A DNA stretch of 64,000 nucleotides from DATGSL01 sp964645585. GTDB taxonomy: Bacteria; Verrucomicrobiota; Verrucomicrobiia; Opitutales; T3Sed10-336. A program made the translations under genes and the position numbers. Shown here piece by piece: positions 1 through 8,699 of the stretch; the first letter of the stretch is position 1, and every line of letters starts with the position of its first letter. Where the stretch lies: the NCBI GenBank assembly GCA_964645585.1, contig CAZYAN010000018.1, positions 1-64,000 of the forward strand, in the 5' to 3' direction. The notes under the pieces were generated by a model. The model saw only the letters and a program-made list of their open reading frames with translations. It ran no database searches and had not been told where the DNA came from.

Positions 1-114
1 GCCGCTCCCCTCATATTCATCCAGCAGCCGTTCCCATTCCAGCTCAGGCAGCACCTGCCGGCCTTTCCCATCCCGTTTCCCTGTCTCCAATACTTCCGTA
101 TTAATCGCTTCCAT
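1..114 (-). CDS. IS66-type accessory protein TnpA, N-terminal part (partial)
   Basis: The open frame starts with ATG at 114 and runs without a stop to the window edge, giving 38 residues. The visible part ends in a segment rich in Glu, Trp and Leu (PELEWERLLDEYEGSG). This resembles the start of the small helix-turn-helix proteins encoded first in IS66 elements, in which a similar WxxLLxEYE stretch precedes the DNA-binding helices. It lies just inside the GTAAGC terminal repeat, as expected. Only the N terminus is visible, so the assignment depends mainly on position within the element. Confidence 0.5.
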   Translation of the reverse strand, partial: MEAINTEVLETGKRDGKGRQVLPELEWERLLDEYEGSG

Positions 115-173
115 CCCGGAAGCATATCGAAACTCAGCCCGCCTTCATAGGGGGACCCTGACCGGACGCTTAC
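1..173 (-). mobile_element. End of an IS66-family insertion sequence (partial)
   Basis: The left edge of the window is the terminal part of an insertion sequence that continues outside. Read on the minus strand, the element begins at position 173 with GTAAGCGTCCGGTCAGGG, which fits the GTAAGC-type terminal inverted repeat known for IS66 elements. About 59 bases inside this end starts the first element gene (1-114). IS66 elements make 8-bp target duplications, so the expected duplicated target is 174-181; the other copy is out of view. The family call rests on the terminal repeat plus the small first gene. Confidence 0.65.
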
Positions 174-210
174 AGTATTTCGATATTTGTTCCAATTGTT
201 TCGTATCCCA

Positions 211-241
211 GCACCCGGTGCCAAGAACGAAGAACCAAGCA
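211..241. repeat. Short degenerate direct repeat (CCAAGAAC-like units)
   Basis: The spacer between the IS end and the first chromosomal gene contains imperfect repeats of the type CCAAGAAC-GAAGAACCAAGC, running up to the stop codon of the neighbouring gene. Such low-complexity phrases recur at other gene borders of this window, for example near 47413. No function is evident. Confidence 0.35.
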
Positions 242-1771
242 CTACGCACCAGGCACATCCGCGCCAGCGGATACATATTTTCTGACGGTCCGGCGGTCTA
301 CGCCCAGCCGGCGGGCGACTTCACCGTAGTTGCCAATGCGATCGTACAGGCGTGTACAAACTTCCGTCATCAGCGCGTCGGCCGTCAATTGTCCCGCCTC
401 CAGGCGCGTCCATAGCGACGAGTCTTCCGCGGCGGGACGCGATCGCGCCTCGGCGGGAGCATAGCTGCCGCGAATGGCCAGGTTTCGCAAACACTGCTCG
501 AGTTCCCGGAAATTTCCGGGCCACGGATATTTCATACCGAGATTCTTTCGTATCCAGTTTTTTGCGACCGACCCGAATTCGGGACCTTCCGCATCGCCTA
601 CAACCCGCCGTGCCGCGAAGTTCACCAGATGACCGAGCTCGCCAGGCGTATCGGCTATCTGCTCCTGCAGCGACGGCGTCTCGATCAAATCCGAGCAAAG
701 GCGATAATAAAAATCCATTCTGAAGGTGCCGCCCGCCATCTCCGCCGCCAGGTCGCGATTGGTTGCCGCGATGATTTTCCCTCTAAACGGCCGCGTCTCA
801 GTTTCACCGATCCGGCTGAACACCCGCTCCTGCAGCACGCGAAGCAATTTCACCTGAACCTGCGGATCCACTTCGCCGATCTCATCGAGAAAGACAGTCC
901 CGTAGTCAGGACACACCTCCAGCCATCCAGCCCGGTCCTGCAACGCACCAGTAAACGAGCCGCGGCGGTGACCAAAAAGCTCCGATTCAATGAGCGTCGA
1001 TGACAGCGCCGACAGGTTGAGCGGATAGAACGAGCCCGCGAAATCTCCGGCGAATTGTTGTCCCTTCGGATCAAACGGAATAAACCGCGACAATCCGATT
1101 GCCCGCGCCACCAGTTCCTTTCCTGTCCCGGAAGGTCCCGTAATCAAAGTCGCCATATCCCCCATTCTTTCCCAAAGTGAATGGCGGTAGCGGCGCATGT
1201 CCGAAGTGAAAATCGATTCCCAAACCGCAGCGCGCAATCGGGCAGCCGGACGAGATCTGCCGATCAAGTAACGAAAAATCTGGAAAAAAGCCCGGCGAAT
1301 CTGGAAAAACAGGGCGAATAAAAATTCTGGCCGATAATCTTCCGCCAGCGGCTCCCCCCGATACAACAACAGCCGGTCCGCCTCCTCCCGAAACGCCCGG
1401 TACCAGCCGATGCGGCCGTTCCTAGCCGAGGAATCCAGCGACGCCTCCACCAGCTTATCGACGTCCGCCGAAAATTCATGGAACAGATGAAACAGCGCGA
1501 CGCCCTCAAAAACCTCTCGCTGCCTCGCGCTCGGCGCGCGACGCCCCCACTGTTCCGGCAACCATTGAACCAGATTCTTCGCCTGTTCGCGCAAGAGCGC
1601 CACGTTAGGGTGCGTGCCGGCCCAGTCATTCCGGAGATTCCATTCCGCCGCCGCCGGTTGAAAGTCGGCTCCCAGCGCCTCACGCTCCAGCTCGATTCGT
1701 TCCGGCCGAAACGGATTACAATAGATCATACGCGCGATCGCCTCCGCCTGTCTGTGTTGTTCACGTTTCAT
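242..1771 (-). CDS. Sigma-54-dependent transcriptional activator with uncharacterised N-terminal domain
   Basis: This 509-residue protein should activate RNA polymerase holding sigma-54 by ATP hydrolysis. The AAA+ core is clear: Walker A GPSGTGKE at about 212-219, a sigma-54 contact loop GSFTGA at about 271-276 (Ser for the usual Ala), Walker B VFLDEIGE at about 293-300, and an ATNRDL segment near 336. The C terminus carries a Fis-type helix-turn-helix (YGEVARRLGVDRRTVRKYV). The first roughly 200 residues are helical and rich in Trp and Arg and match no receiver, GAF or PAS pattern that I recognise, so the input signal is unknown. The gene ends next to the IS66 element. A 267-bp AT-rich spacer separates it from the divergent acyltransferase-ligase gene. 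Class is certain; target genes are unknown. Confidence 0.88.
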   Translation of the reverse strand: MKREQHRQAEAIARMIYCNPFRPERIELEREALGADFQPAAAEWNLRNDWAGTHPNVALLREQAKNLVQWLPEQWGRRAPSARQREVFEGVALFHLFHEFSADVDKLVEASLDSSARNGRIGWYRAFREEADRLLLYRGEPLAEDYRPEFLFALFFQIRRAFFQIFRYLIGRSRPAARLRAAVWESIFTSDMRRYRHSLWERMGDMATLITGPSGTGKELVARAIGLSRFIPFDPKGQQFAGDFAGSFYPLNLSALSSTLIESELFGHRRGSFTGALQDRAGWLEVCPDYGTVFLDEIGEVDPQVQVKLLRVLQERVFSRIGETETRPFRGKIIAATNRDLAAEMAGGTFRMDFYYRLCSDLIETPSLQEQIADTPGELGHLVNFAARRVVGDAEGPEFGSVAKNWIRKNLGMKYPWPGNFRELEQCLRNLAIRGSYAPAEARSRPAAEDSSLWTRLEAGQLTADALMTEVCTRLYDRIGNYGEVARRLGVDRRTVRKYVSAGADVPGA

Positions 1772-2038
1772 GGGAGATCATTTTTTGCTCATCTATAAGC
1801 ATTTTTCGATCATTAAGAATTAGTACAACCTCTGTCTACGTCTTTTCCAAACCTATTCACTGCGATTTTTCAATAGCTCCCTAATCCAATACGATTCTTA
1901 TAACATTCTTGCAATCAATTTCTTACAACCCATCTTTCCTCTAAACACCCCCGGACATTTGTGTTCATTCATGCCATTCGTGGTAGAAAAATGCTTTTAT
2001 TCACTTCAACTGGCACGACTCCTGATTAATTCCCCGTC

Positions 2039-5000
2039 ATGAACCAAAAATCCTCGTCAAAATCTCTTCCGTGGCTTCTCGCCGCGCAGGCTCAAGTGGT
2101 CTTCACCGACAACGCCTCGAAGATCGCCCTCATCGGTCTGCTTCAGTTCCCGGGTGTCGTCTCCCAAGACCGCGGTATCGTGCTGGTCAGCCTCATGGCC
2201 GGCCTTCTAGTCTTGCCGTTCATCCTGTTCGCCCCGCTCGCGGGCTGGGTGGCCGACCGCCTTCCGAAGCGGGTCATCCTTAATCACCTGCTGCTGCTCC
2301 AAATCGCATTCCTCGGCTGGATCGGCTTTTGTTTGTATTCACAGAACCTGACAGGCGCCATCGCCGGGTTCGCCCTTCTCGCACTCCAATCGTGCTTCTT
2401 CTCTCCTGCCAAACAGGGAATCTTAAAAGAACTTGTTGGAGAGCAACGGCTCAGTTCCGCGGTCGGCTGGATGGAGATGCTGGGCATCGCCGCAATTCTC
2501 ATCGGCAGTCTCGGCGGCGGCTGGCTTTTCGATCATTTCACTGGCGGCGCCGGCGACGATCCGTGGAACGGCGCCTTGGCCGCGATCGCGATTCTCGCCG
2601 TGACCTCGGTCGGCGCGTTCATCGCCTTTCAACCGGTCAAACCGACACGTGCAGCCAGCCGCGATCCGTTTCAACCCAGCCTGTTCTGGCAGCATTTCAG
2701 CCAGGTCGGCAAACTTTGGCGGGAACGTCCGCTCCGGCTGGCCGCCCTCGGAAATGCCTGGTTTTTCGCGCTCGGCGGCGTTTTCTACCTCAGCCTGGTC
2801 GAGCTCGGGCGAGAACTGCACGGCGGCGCGACCGGTTCGGCGACCGAAGCCGGTGTTCTTTTCGTCCTTCTCGGCGCGGGTGTCGCCTGCGGGAGTCTGA
2901 CCGCCGGAACGATCTCACGCCGCCGCATCGAGCTGGGCATCATCCCGGTCGGCAGCATCGGAATGGTTCTCGCTCTCGTCACGATCGCACTCACCGCGCC
3001 CGGCACGCTGCCCTTCCATGCTGCGATCGCCGGACTCGGCTTCACCTCGGGTCTGTTCATCGTTCCGATCAACGCGTTTCTCCAGGCCCGGGCCCGCGAC
3101 GAGGAACGCGGCCGCGTCATCGCCGCGAACAATCTTCTTACCAACATCGCCGGCATCGGTGCGGTCTTCGTGCAATACCTCCTCAGCCAAACGCTCGGTC
3201 TGTCAGTCAGCGAACAGTTCTTCATTCTAGCGGCGCCCGCCGCCGGAGTCGCGGTTTACATTCTCTTCCTGCTCCCGGACAGCCTCGTCGCCCTCGTCGT
3301 CCGCATGCTGCTGCGCGGCTTCTACCGCGTCCGCACGGAGGGGGCCGAAAACCTCCCAGCGGGCGGCGCGCTGCTGACTTGCAATCACGTCTCCTACATC
3401 GACGCGCTTCTCGTTCAAACCGCGCTCGACCGTCCTGTTCGCTTCATGGCGTTTTCCGGCCTGCAAACCAAGTGGTGGATCCGCCTCGCGTTCCGCTGGT
3501 TTCGCGTCATCCCGATTTCCTCCGAAAGAGCTCGCGACGGTATCCGCGAAGCGGTGACAGCGGTCAAGGCGGGCGAACTTGTCTGCATCTTCCCCGAAGG
3601 TCAACTGACCCGCACCGGCACGCTCCAGGGCATTAAGAAGGGATTCAACCTGATCGCTCGCCAAGCTAATGCACCTGTCGTGCCGGCCCATCTGGACGGC
3701 CTCTGGGGTTCCTACTTCTCTTTTTCCGGCGGCCGCTTTTTTAAGAAACGCCCGCGCTTTCCCGCTCCGCCGGTCAGCCTGCATATTGGACTGCCCCTCG
3801 ACGGCCAAAACACGAATCCCGCCGAATTGCAGGAAACTCTCCTCGATCTCGCTTACCGCGCCGGCAGTCGTCGCCCCGAGCTGCAACGTCATCTTGGGCG
3901 CGAAGCAGTTCGCGGCCTTGTCCGGCAGCCCCATAAGATCGCGATCGTCGACCGCCAATCGGACCGTCAAGTCCTCTCCCGAGGCAAAGTCTTCGCGGCG
4001 GCCGCGGCGCTCGCGGCCGAGCTGCGCCGGACGCACCGCAACGAAGCTCGCATCGGGATCGCCCTCCCTCCAGGCGCCGGTGCCGCGATTGCCAACGTCG
4101 CCTGTGTGTTCGCCGGTAAAACGCCGGTCAATCTCAACTTCACCGCCGGTCCGGCTGCCTGGTCGTCGGCGATCCGTCAGGCGGAACTGCGCACGATTGT
4201 CGGTGCCGACGCTCTCCGCAAAAAGCTCCCGAATCTTCCATGGCCCGGCGAGCGGAGTTTGGAGGTCGGAGATCAGAGGCCGGAGGGCCGGAACGAACTG
4301 ACGTTCCGCGATCTCGCCGCGGTCATGAAACACCTCCCGAGACCTCGCCTCCTGTTTTGGCTGGCGGCGGCTTGGCTTCTGCCGGCTTGGGCGGTCGCGG
4401 CTCTCCTTCGCGTCCCGCGTCGCGGCGGTGATCGCGAGTGCGCCTTGCTCTTCACCAGCGGCAGCTCCGGAGAACCGAAGGGAGCAGTGCTCACTCACCG
4501 CAACATCCTCGGAAATCTGCTCCAGATCGCGGATACAACATTTCTGATGCCCGGCGACCGCGTGCTCGCGTCCCTCCCGATCTTCCACAGTTTCGGTTTT
4601 ACCGTTACGCTCTGGTGCCCGCTCATCCGGGGCATCACGATGATCACCGCCCCCTCGCCGCTCGACTCCAAGACCGTCATCCGCGCGATTCGCGAGGAAA
4701 AAGCGACCGTTTTTCCAGCCACCGCGACCTTCTTGCGCGCGTACCTTAGAAAGGCGACGCCTGAAGACTTCGCTTCCCTGCGCATGGTTGTCGCCGGAGC
4801 GGAGAGAGTGCCGACGACGCTGTTCGACGCGTTTGCCGAAAAGTTCAACCTCCCGATCCTCGAAGGGTACGGGCTCACAGAAACCGCGCCGTGCCTCAGC
4901 GCCAATATGCCGGAGCCGACCGGTCCGAGCGGAAAAGCTGCCGACCAGCGCTACAGCCGATTCGGCTCCGCCGGACGTCTCCTGCCCGGGATTCGAGCCC

Positions 5001-5527
5001 GGATCATTGATCCCGAAACCGGCGAGTCCCTCCCCCTGTCCGAGCCGGGACTGCTCCAGGTCAGCGGTCCGAATGTTTTCGCCGGCTACCTCAATCGTCC
5101 CGACCTCACCAGCGAAGTCCTGAACGACGGCTGGTTCAACACCGGCGATATTGTTCGCTTCGACGAAGACGGCTTCCTTCACATCGAAGGGCGGATCTCC
5201 CGTTTCTCCAAAATCGCGGGCGAGATGGTGCCGCACGGAACCGTCGAGGAAAAGATTGTCCAAGCGCTCGATTTGAGCGAACAGGAAAGCCAGCCGATTG
5301 CTGTCATCGGCCTTCCCGACGAAGCCAAGGGCGAAGAGCTCGTGCTCCTGACAACGGTGACAATTGAAGCCTCCGAACTTCGCGTGAAACTTAGCGCACT
5401 CGGCGTCGCGAACCTTTGGATACCCAAGCGGATAATTGAGGTGGAAGCGATCCCTGTGCTCGGCACCGGCAAGCTCGACCTCAAGCGCTGCCGAGAAATC
5501 TCGATGGAACTCGTTTTAACTTCGTAG
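2039..5527 (+). CDS. aas: Fused lysophospholipid transporter / acyltransferase / acyl-ACP synthetase (LplT-Aas type)
   Basis: This 1162-residue polypeptide joins three activities used to re-acylate lysophospholipids at the inner membrane. Residues 1 to about 420 form a major-facilitator transporter of about twelve hydrophobic segments, like LplT. The middle is a PlsC-type acyltransferase with the NHVSYIDA motif (HX4D) near residue 449 and an FPEGQLTR motif near 520. The last part is an AMP-forming acyl ligase with a phosphate-binding loop LFTSGSSGEPKG near 803 and a GYGLTET motif near 942. In E. coli LplT and Aas are separate proteins; single-chain fusions are known in other bacteria. It converges on prfC with a hairpin in the gap. 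Confidence 0.92.
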   Translation: MNQKSSSKSLPWLLAAQAQVVFTDNASKIALIGLLQFPGVVSQDRGIVLVSLMAGLLVLPFILFAPLAGWVADRLPKRVILNHLLLLQIAFLGWIGFCLYSQNLTGAIAGFALLALQSCFFSPAKQGILKELVGEQRLSSAVGWMEMLGIAAILIGSLGGGWLFDHFTGGAGDDPWNGALAAIAILAVTSVGAFIAFQPVKPTRAASRDPFQPSLFWQHFSQVGKLWRERPLRLAALGNAWFFALGGVFYLSLVELGRELHGGATGSATEAGVLFVLLGAGVACGSLTAGTISRRRIELGIIPVGSIGMVLALVTIALTAPGTLPFHAAIAGLGFTSGLFIVPINAFLQARARDEERGRVIAANNLLTNIAGIGAVFVQYLLSQTLGLSVSEQFFILAAPAAGVAVYILFLLPDSLVALVVRMLLRGFYRVRTEGAENLPAGGALLTCNHVSYIDALLVQTALDRPVRFMAFSGLQTKWWIRLAFRWFRVIPISSERARDGIREAVTAVKAGELVCIFPEGQLTRTGTLQGIKKGFNLIARQANAPVVPAHLDGLWGSYFSFSGGRFFKKRPRFPAPPVSLHIGLPLDGQNTNPAELQETLLDLAYRAGSRRPELQRHLGREAVRGLVRQPHKIAIVDRQSDRQVLSRGKVFAAAAALAAELRRTHRNEARIGIALPPGAGAAIANVACVFAGKTPVNLNFTAGPAAWSSAIRQAELRTIVGADALRKKLPNLPWPGERSLEVGDQRPEGRNELTFRDLAAVMKHLPRPRLLFWLAAAWLLPAWAVAALLRVPRRGGDRECALLFTSGSSGEPKGAVLTHRNILGNLLQIADTTFLMPGDRVLASLPIFHSFGFTVTLWCPLIRGITMITAPSPLDSKTVIRAIREEKATVFPATATFLRAYLRKATPEDFASLRMVVAGAERVPTTLFDAFAEKFNLPILEGYGLTETAPCLSANMPEPTGPSGKAADQRYSRFGSAGRLLPGIRARIIDPETGESLPLSEPGLLQVSGPNVFAGYLNRPDLTSEVLNDGWFNTGDIVRFDEDGFLHIEGRISRFSKIAGEMVPHGTVEEKIVQALDLSEQESQPIAVIGLPDEAKGEELVLLTTVTIEASELRVKLSALGVANLWIPKRIIEVEAIPVLGTGKLDLKRCREISMELVLTS

Positions 5528-5539
5528 CACGATTGTTTC

Positions 5540-5569
5540 GGTGGCGGGTGGCTTGGGATTCCCGCCGCC
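5540..5569. terminator. Hairpin between convergent aas and prfC
   Basis: GGTGGCGGG at 5540-5548 can pair with CCCGCCGCC at 5561-5569 (9 bp with one G-U, 12-base loop). It lies between two convergent genes and could end transcripts from both sides. There is no U-tract on either side, so intrinsic termination is only a possibility. Confidence 0.35.
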
Positions 5570-5597
5570 TGCTCCCGTTCACTGCTTCTCCCGTCCG

Positions 5598-7214
5598 CTA
5601 ACCGCGAGTGCCGACCGCCGCCGAGGGCGGAGCATCGGCGAGTTCCAGATCTTCGTTCTTCTCTTTGAAGAAGTTCACGAGCCAATCGCTCGGAAAAAGA
5701 ACAACGGGATTCCGGTCAGGATCGAACGCCAGACGGACGCCGTTGGGCAAGATGATCCTCGACAAATCTCCACCGGACGTGCCGTCTCCCGACAAAATCC
5801 ATCGGCAAATCGTCCACGGTGCCGACTCAAGCCGTGTTTCACAGTTGTATTCCGCCTGGAGGCGCGCTTGGACAACTTCGAATTGCAGCGGCCCGACCGC
5901 GGCAAGAAGCGGAATGCTCTGGACCGCGTCTTTTAACTCGAACGCCTGCACGACGCCTTCCTGCATCAGCTGATCCAGGCCAGTTCGAAAACGTTTAAAG
6001 TTCGACGTCACCGGATTGTGCAAATACGCGAAACATTCCGGCGGGAAGCGTGGAATCTCATTGTAAACGATTCCTGGTTTTTCAGACAGGGTGTCGCCGA
6101 TCGCGAAATCAGCATGGCCGACCAAGCCAATGATATCGCCAGCCCACGCATCGTCCGCCGTTTCGCGATCCTGTCCCATCAGCCGATGCGAGCTCGACAG
6201 GCGAATCCGCTTTCCCGTCCTGGAATGGACGACATTCATGTCGCGGGTGAATTGACCCGAACAAATTCGAACAAACGCGATTCGGTCGCGATGCTTCGGG
6301 TCCATGTTTGCCTGGATCTTGAAAACAAATCCGGAAAAAGTGTCGCTGTTGGTCGGCACCACTTCGTCACCTGCTACGCGCGGTGCTGGCGGCGCGGAGA
6401 GTTTAAGGAAGCTGTCGAGCATGAGCTGGACGCCAAAGTTGTTGACGGCGCTGCCAAAGAAAACGGGAGTAATTTTGCCGCTCAAAACGGCGTCGGCCGC
6501 GAAACTCTCTCCCGCCATCTCGAGCATTTCGACTTCCTCGACGACTCGTTCGTAAGTCGCCTCGTCGGTAACGGTCCGGACGAATGGATCGCTCAAGTCG
6601 CGGATCGCCACCGGCGCGCGATATTTTCCGCCGGGGGTGCGCTCGAACAGATGCACGCGCTTCTCCTGACGGTCGTAGACGCCTTTGAAGAAACTGCCGT
6701 TTCCGATCGGCCAGTTCATCGGATAGGCACCGATGCCGAGCACCCGCTCAAGTTCGTCGAGCAATTCGAGCGGATCCTTCGTCGGCCGGTCGCACTTGTT
6801 CATGAAGGTGATGATCGGGATCCCGCGCCGCCGGCACACCTCGAACAGCTTTATTGTCTGCGTCTCGATCCCCTTGCCCGCGTCGATCACCATGATCACC
6901 GCGTCGACAGCGGTCAGCACGCGGTACGTGTCCTCGGAAAAATCCTGGTGGCCGGGAGTGTCGAGAAGATTGACCGCGTACCCCTGATACTCGAACTGCA
7001 AAACCGTCGAGCTGATCGAGATGCCGCGCTTTTGCTCGAGCTCCATCCAGTCGGAGGTCGTCGCGCGCTGGTTTTTTCTCGCCGTCACCGATCCGGCCAA
7101 GTGGACCGCGCCCCCGTACAGGAGAAACTTCTCCGTCAGCGTGGTTTTGCCCGCGTCCGGATGTGAAATGATCGCAAACGTGCGGCGCCGGGCGATCTCC
7201 TGGGTTGGCGACAT
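5598..7214 (-). CDS. prfC: Peptide chain release factor 3 (RF3)
   Basis: RF3 is a translational GTPase that removes RF1 or RF2 from the ribosome after peptide release. The 538-residue length matches the family. The GTPase signatures are all present: G1 SHPDAGKTTLTEK near residue 17, G3 DTPGHQDF near 90, and G4 NKCD near 145, followed by the beta-barrel domain 2 and the RF3-specific C-terminal domain. The N terminus SPTQEIARRRTFAIISHPDAGKT is almost canonical, so the start is well supported. It lies downstream of the small basic protein gene but is separated from it by an intrinsic terminator, so it is probably transcribed on its own. Confidence 0.96.
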   Translation of the reverse strand: MSPTQEIARRRTFAIISHPDAGKTTLTEKFLLYGGAVHLAGSVTARKNQRATTSDWMELEQKRGISISSTVLQFEYQGYAVNLLDTPGHQDFSEDTYRVLTAVDAVIMVIDAGKGIETQTIKLFEVCRRRGIPIITFMNKCDRPTKDPLELLDELERVLGIGAYPMNWPIGNGSFFKGVYDRQEKRVHLFERTPGGKYRAPVAIRDLSDPFVRTVTDEATYERVVEEVEMLEMAGESFAADAVLSGKITPVFFGSAVNNFGVQLMLDSFLKLSAPPAPRVAGDEVVPTNSDTFSGFVFKIQANMDPKHRDRIAFVRICSGQFTRDMNVVHSRTGKRIRLSSSHRLMGQDRETADDAWAGDIIGLVGHADFAIGDTLSEKPGIVYNEIPRFPPECFAYLHNPVTSNFKRFRTGLDQLMQEGVVQAFELKDAVQSIPLLAAVGPLQFEVVQARLQAEYNCETRLESAPWTICRWILSGDGTSGGDLSRIILPNGVRLAFDPDRNPVVLFPSDWLVNFFKEKNEDLELADAPPSAAVGTRG

Positions 7215-7266
7215 AAAAGTGATCGGTCGGATCGGTCGGATCAGACCGATCTTCTTTCTTTTCCGA

Positions 7267-7302
7267 AAACAAAACGCCCGCCAAGAATCCCTGGCGGGCG
7301 TT
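7267..7302 (-). terminator. Intrinsic terminator of the small basic protein gene
   Basis: AACGCCCGCCA (7273-7283) and TGGCGGGCGTT (7292-7302) form a perfect 11-bp stem with an 8-base loop. On the minus strand it is followed by TTGTTTTC, a T-rich tract. It starts 21 bases after the stop codon of the small gene at 7324. Confidence 0.85.
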
Positions 7303-7323
7303 GGGGAAAGAGAAAATCAGGAA

Positions 7324-7482
7324 TTATTCTTCCGGCTTGGTCTTGGGAAGGCCGCTGACGCGGTCGCCTTCCTTCCACTGGCCGCGCTTCCGCAGAAGCT
7401 CGACGCGCTCAAAGCGCTTGAGGACAGTCCGTTTCGAACTGGCCGCGGTCGATAGGCTCTTAAAACTGTTGTGCTGCGACAT
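7324..7482 (-). CDS. Small basic protein, Verrucomicrobia/Chlamydia type
   Basis: A 52-residue basic protein starting MSQHNSFKSL and ending GLPKTKPEE. The core KRTVLKRFERVELLRKRGQW, followed by KEGD and GLPKTKP, matches what I recall of a small basic protein family conserved in Verrucomicrobia and Chlamydiae. Its function is not established; a ribosome-related role has been suggested from its basic nature and gene context, but nothing here proves it. About 14 of 52 residues are Lys or Arg. A clean intrinsic terminator follows, and a possible promoter lies at 7536-7564, so it looks like a single-gene unit. It is shorter than many gene-calling limits and easily missed. It is the best taxonomic marker in the window. 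Confidence 0.85.
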   Translation of the reverse strand: MSQHNSFKSLSTAASSKRTVLKRFERVELLRKRGQWKEGDRVSGLPKTKPEE

Positions 7483-7534
7483 GGTCTGTTGTGTAGATCT
7501 GGCTCGAATGGTTCTGGAATGAAGAAAAACGGGC

Positions 7535-7843
7535 TTACGTAGTCTCTTTTCGCGCCCAAATCAAGTAATTTTGTGAAATGTGTTCGGCGGCGACCGCGAT
7601 CCATTGGGGATTCTCGTAGGGATGATTGGCCTGGAGCCAGCCCTCAAGCGCCGCGCTCGTCTCCGCGAGGAACTTAAAGGTCACCCGGTATTCCTGGTCC
7701 TTTCGCAATTCACCTTTCCAATTATACACCGACAGAATCGGTCCATCGATTTGGCAGCACGCCGCCAGTTTCCGGCTCACCGCGTCGGCCGCCAGACGCT
7801 CGGCATCCTCCCGCGTCGCCGTGGTTGTCCATCCTACCAGCAT
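7535..7843 (-). CDS. cutA: Divalent-cation tolerance protein CutA
   Basis: This is a CutA1-type protein, a small cytoplasmic trimer that has been linked to copper tolerance, although its biochemical role is unsettled. With the start at 7843 (MLVGWTTTATRE) the product has 102 residues, the usual size. Family features are visible: AERLAADAVSRKLAACCQI, the central YNWKGEL, and the C-terminal HPYENPQWIAV. A longer frame from 7915 would add 24 residues and overlap the upstream hydrolase gene by 35 bases, so I prefer the inner start. It lies 37 bases after the alpha/beta hydrolase gene and may be co-transcribed with it. Confidence 0.9.
   Translation of the reverse strand: MLVGWTTTATREDAERLAADAVSRKLAACCQIDGPILSVYNWKGELRKDQEYRVTFKFLAETSAALEGWLQANHPYENPQWIAVAAEHISQNYLIWARKETT
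7536..7564 (-). promoter_or_regulatory. Possible promoter of the small basic protein gene
   Basis: On the minus strand TTGATT (7564-7559) and TACGTA (7541-7536) are separated by 17 bases, a sigma-70-like arrangement about 50 bases upstream of the ATG at 7482. The -10 match is weak. The site overlaps the end of cutA. Confidence 0.3.
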
Positions 7844-7880
7844 ACCTGCCAATGTGTCCGACACTTCCGCTGCTGGCAAC

Positions 7881-8699
7881 TCACCAAGGCCGTCCCGGGC
7901 CGCTTGGCGCCGCACTCGCTTCAGCCTGTTTTAAGAAATCCCGCACCGTCGCGGTAAACCGCTCCCGAGCATCCGCGTGCGGGTTGTGACCGCTCTCCGG
8001 GAAGACCTCGATCCGCGCGCGCGGAAAATGTCGCCGAATCAGGTCGTGGTCCTCCGGCTGAACGAAATCGGATTTCCCTCCCGCGATCCAAAGCGCCGGC
8101 CCGTCGTAGCTGTCGTCCGCATCGATACCCGCGCGGCCCGTCTCGGCGATTTGCTCGTCCAGAACCGGGACGTTCGCCTGCCACTTCCAGCCGCCCTCCT
8201 CCCGACGGACGAGATTCGTCAGGAGAAATTGCCGCAATTCTCTCGACGGAACCCGCTGCGCCAATACTTGATCGGCCTCCGTCCGCGACGCGATCGCCTC
8301 CAAGGGAAGCTCCCGCAAGGCACGCACAGCTTTCGCATGTTTCGGCTCTTTCTCCCGGGGCGCAATGTCAACGACGACGAGCGCTCGAATCCTATCCGGG
8401 TGTTTGCACGCGATCCGCATCGCCGTTTTTCCGCCCATGCTGTGACCGAGCAGAAAAGCGCGATCGAGGCCCGCGTCGTCCATCCACGCGACAACATCCT
8501 CCGCCATCCGCTCGTAGCTGTGTTCGGAACTGTGCGGTGAGTTGCCGTGGTTTCGCGCATCGAGTCCGATCACCTGAAACGTGTCGATCAGATCACGCGC
8601 GGCCGCCGTCCAGTTCCGCGACGAGCCGAGCAGCCCGTGCAGAATAAGCAGCGGCGGCAGTCCTTCGCCGCCAAAATCGCGATGATAAAGCTTCATCAT
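7881..8699 (-). CDS. Alpha/beta-fold hydrolase (YbfF-like esterase)
   Basis: A 272-residue soluble alpha/beta hydrolase. The oxyanion segment LHGLLGSSRNW near residue 20, the nucleophile elbow GHSMGG with Ser at about 87, and a late catalytic His in ESGHNPHADARERF near 247 are visible. The overall pattern (LDARNHGNSPHS, MAEDV) is that of YbfF-type acyl-CoA or ester hydrolases, but the substrate cannot be told. Its ATG overlaps the stop of the upstream LysM lipoprotein gene by four bases (ATGA), so the two are translationally coupled. CutA follows downstream. Confidence 0.88.
   Translation of the reverse strand: MMKLYHRDFGGEGLPPLLILHGLLGSSRNWTAAARDLIDTFQVIGLDARNHGNSPHSSEHSYERMAEDVVAWMDDAGLDRAFLLGHSMGGKTAMRIACKHPDRIRALVVVDIAPREKEPKHAKAVRALRELPLEAIASRTEADQVLAQRVPSRELRQFLLTNLVRREEGGWKWQANVPVLDEQIAETGRAGIDADDSYDGPALWIAGGKSDFVQPEDHDLIRRHFPRARIEVFPESGHNPHADARERFTATVRDFLKQAEASAAPSGPGRPW

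Noticed and set aside
2011..2026. Possible sigma-54 promoter TGGCACG before aas
   Set aside because: The -24 part matches but the -12 part reads CTGAT instead of TTGCT, and the start point would lie directly at the start codon.
3227..5263. Long open frame of 678 codons on the minus strand inside aas
   Set aside because: It lies opposite a clear aas gene with known motifs, is rich in Arg, Glu and Gly, and shows no known motif; it is a by-product of high GC.
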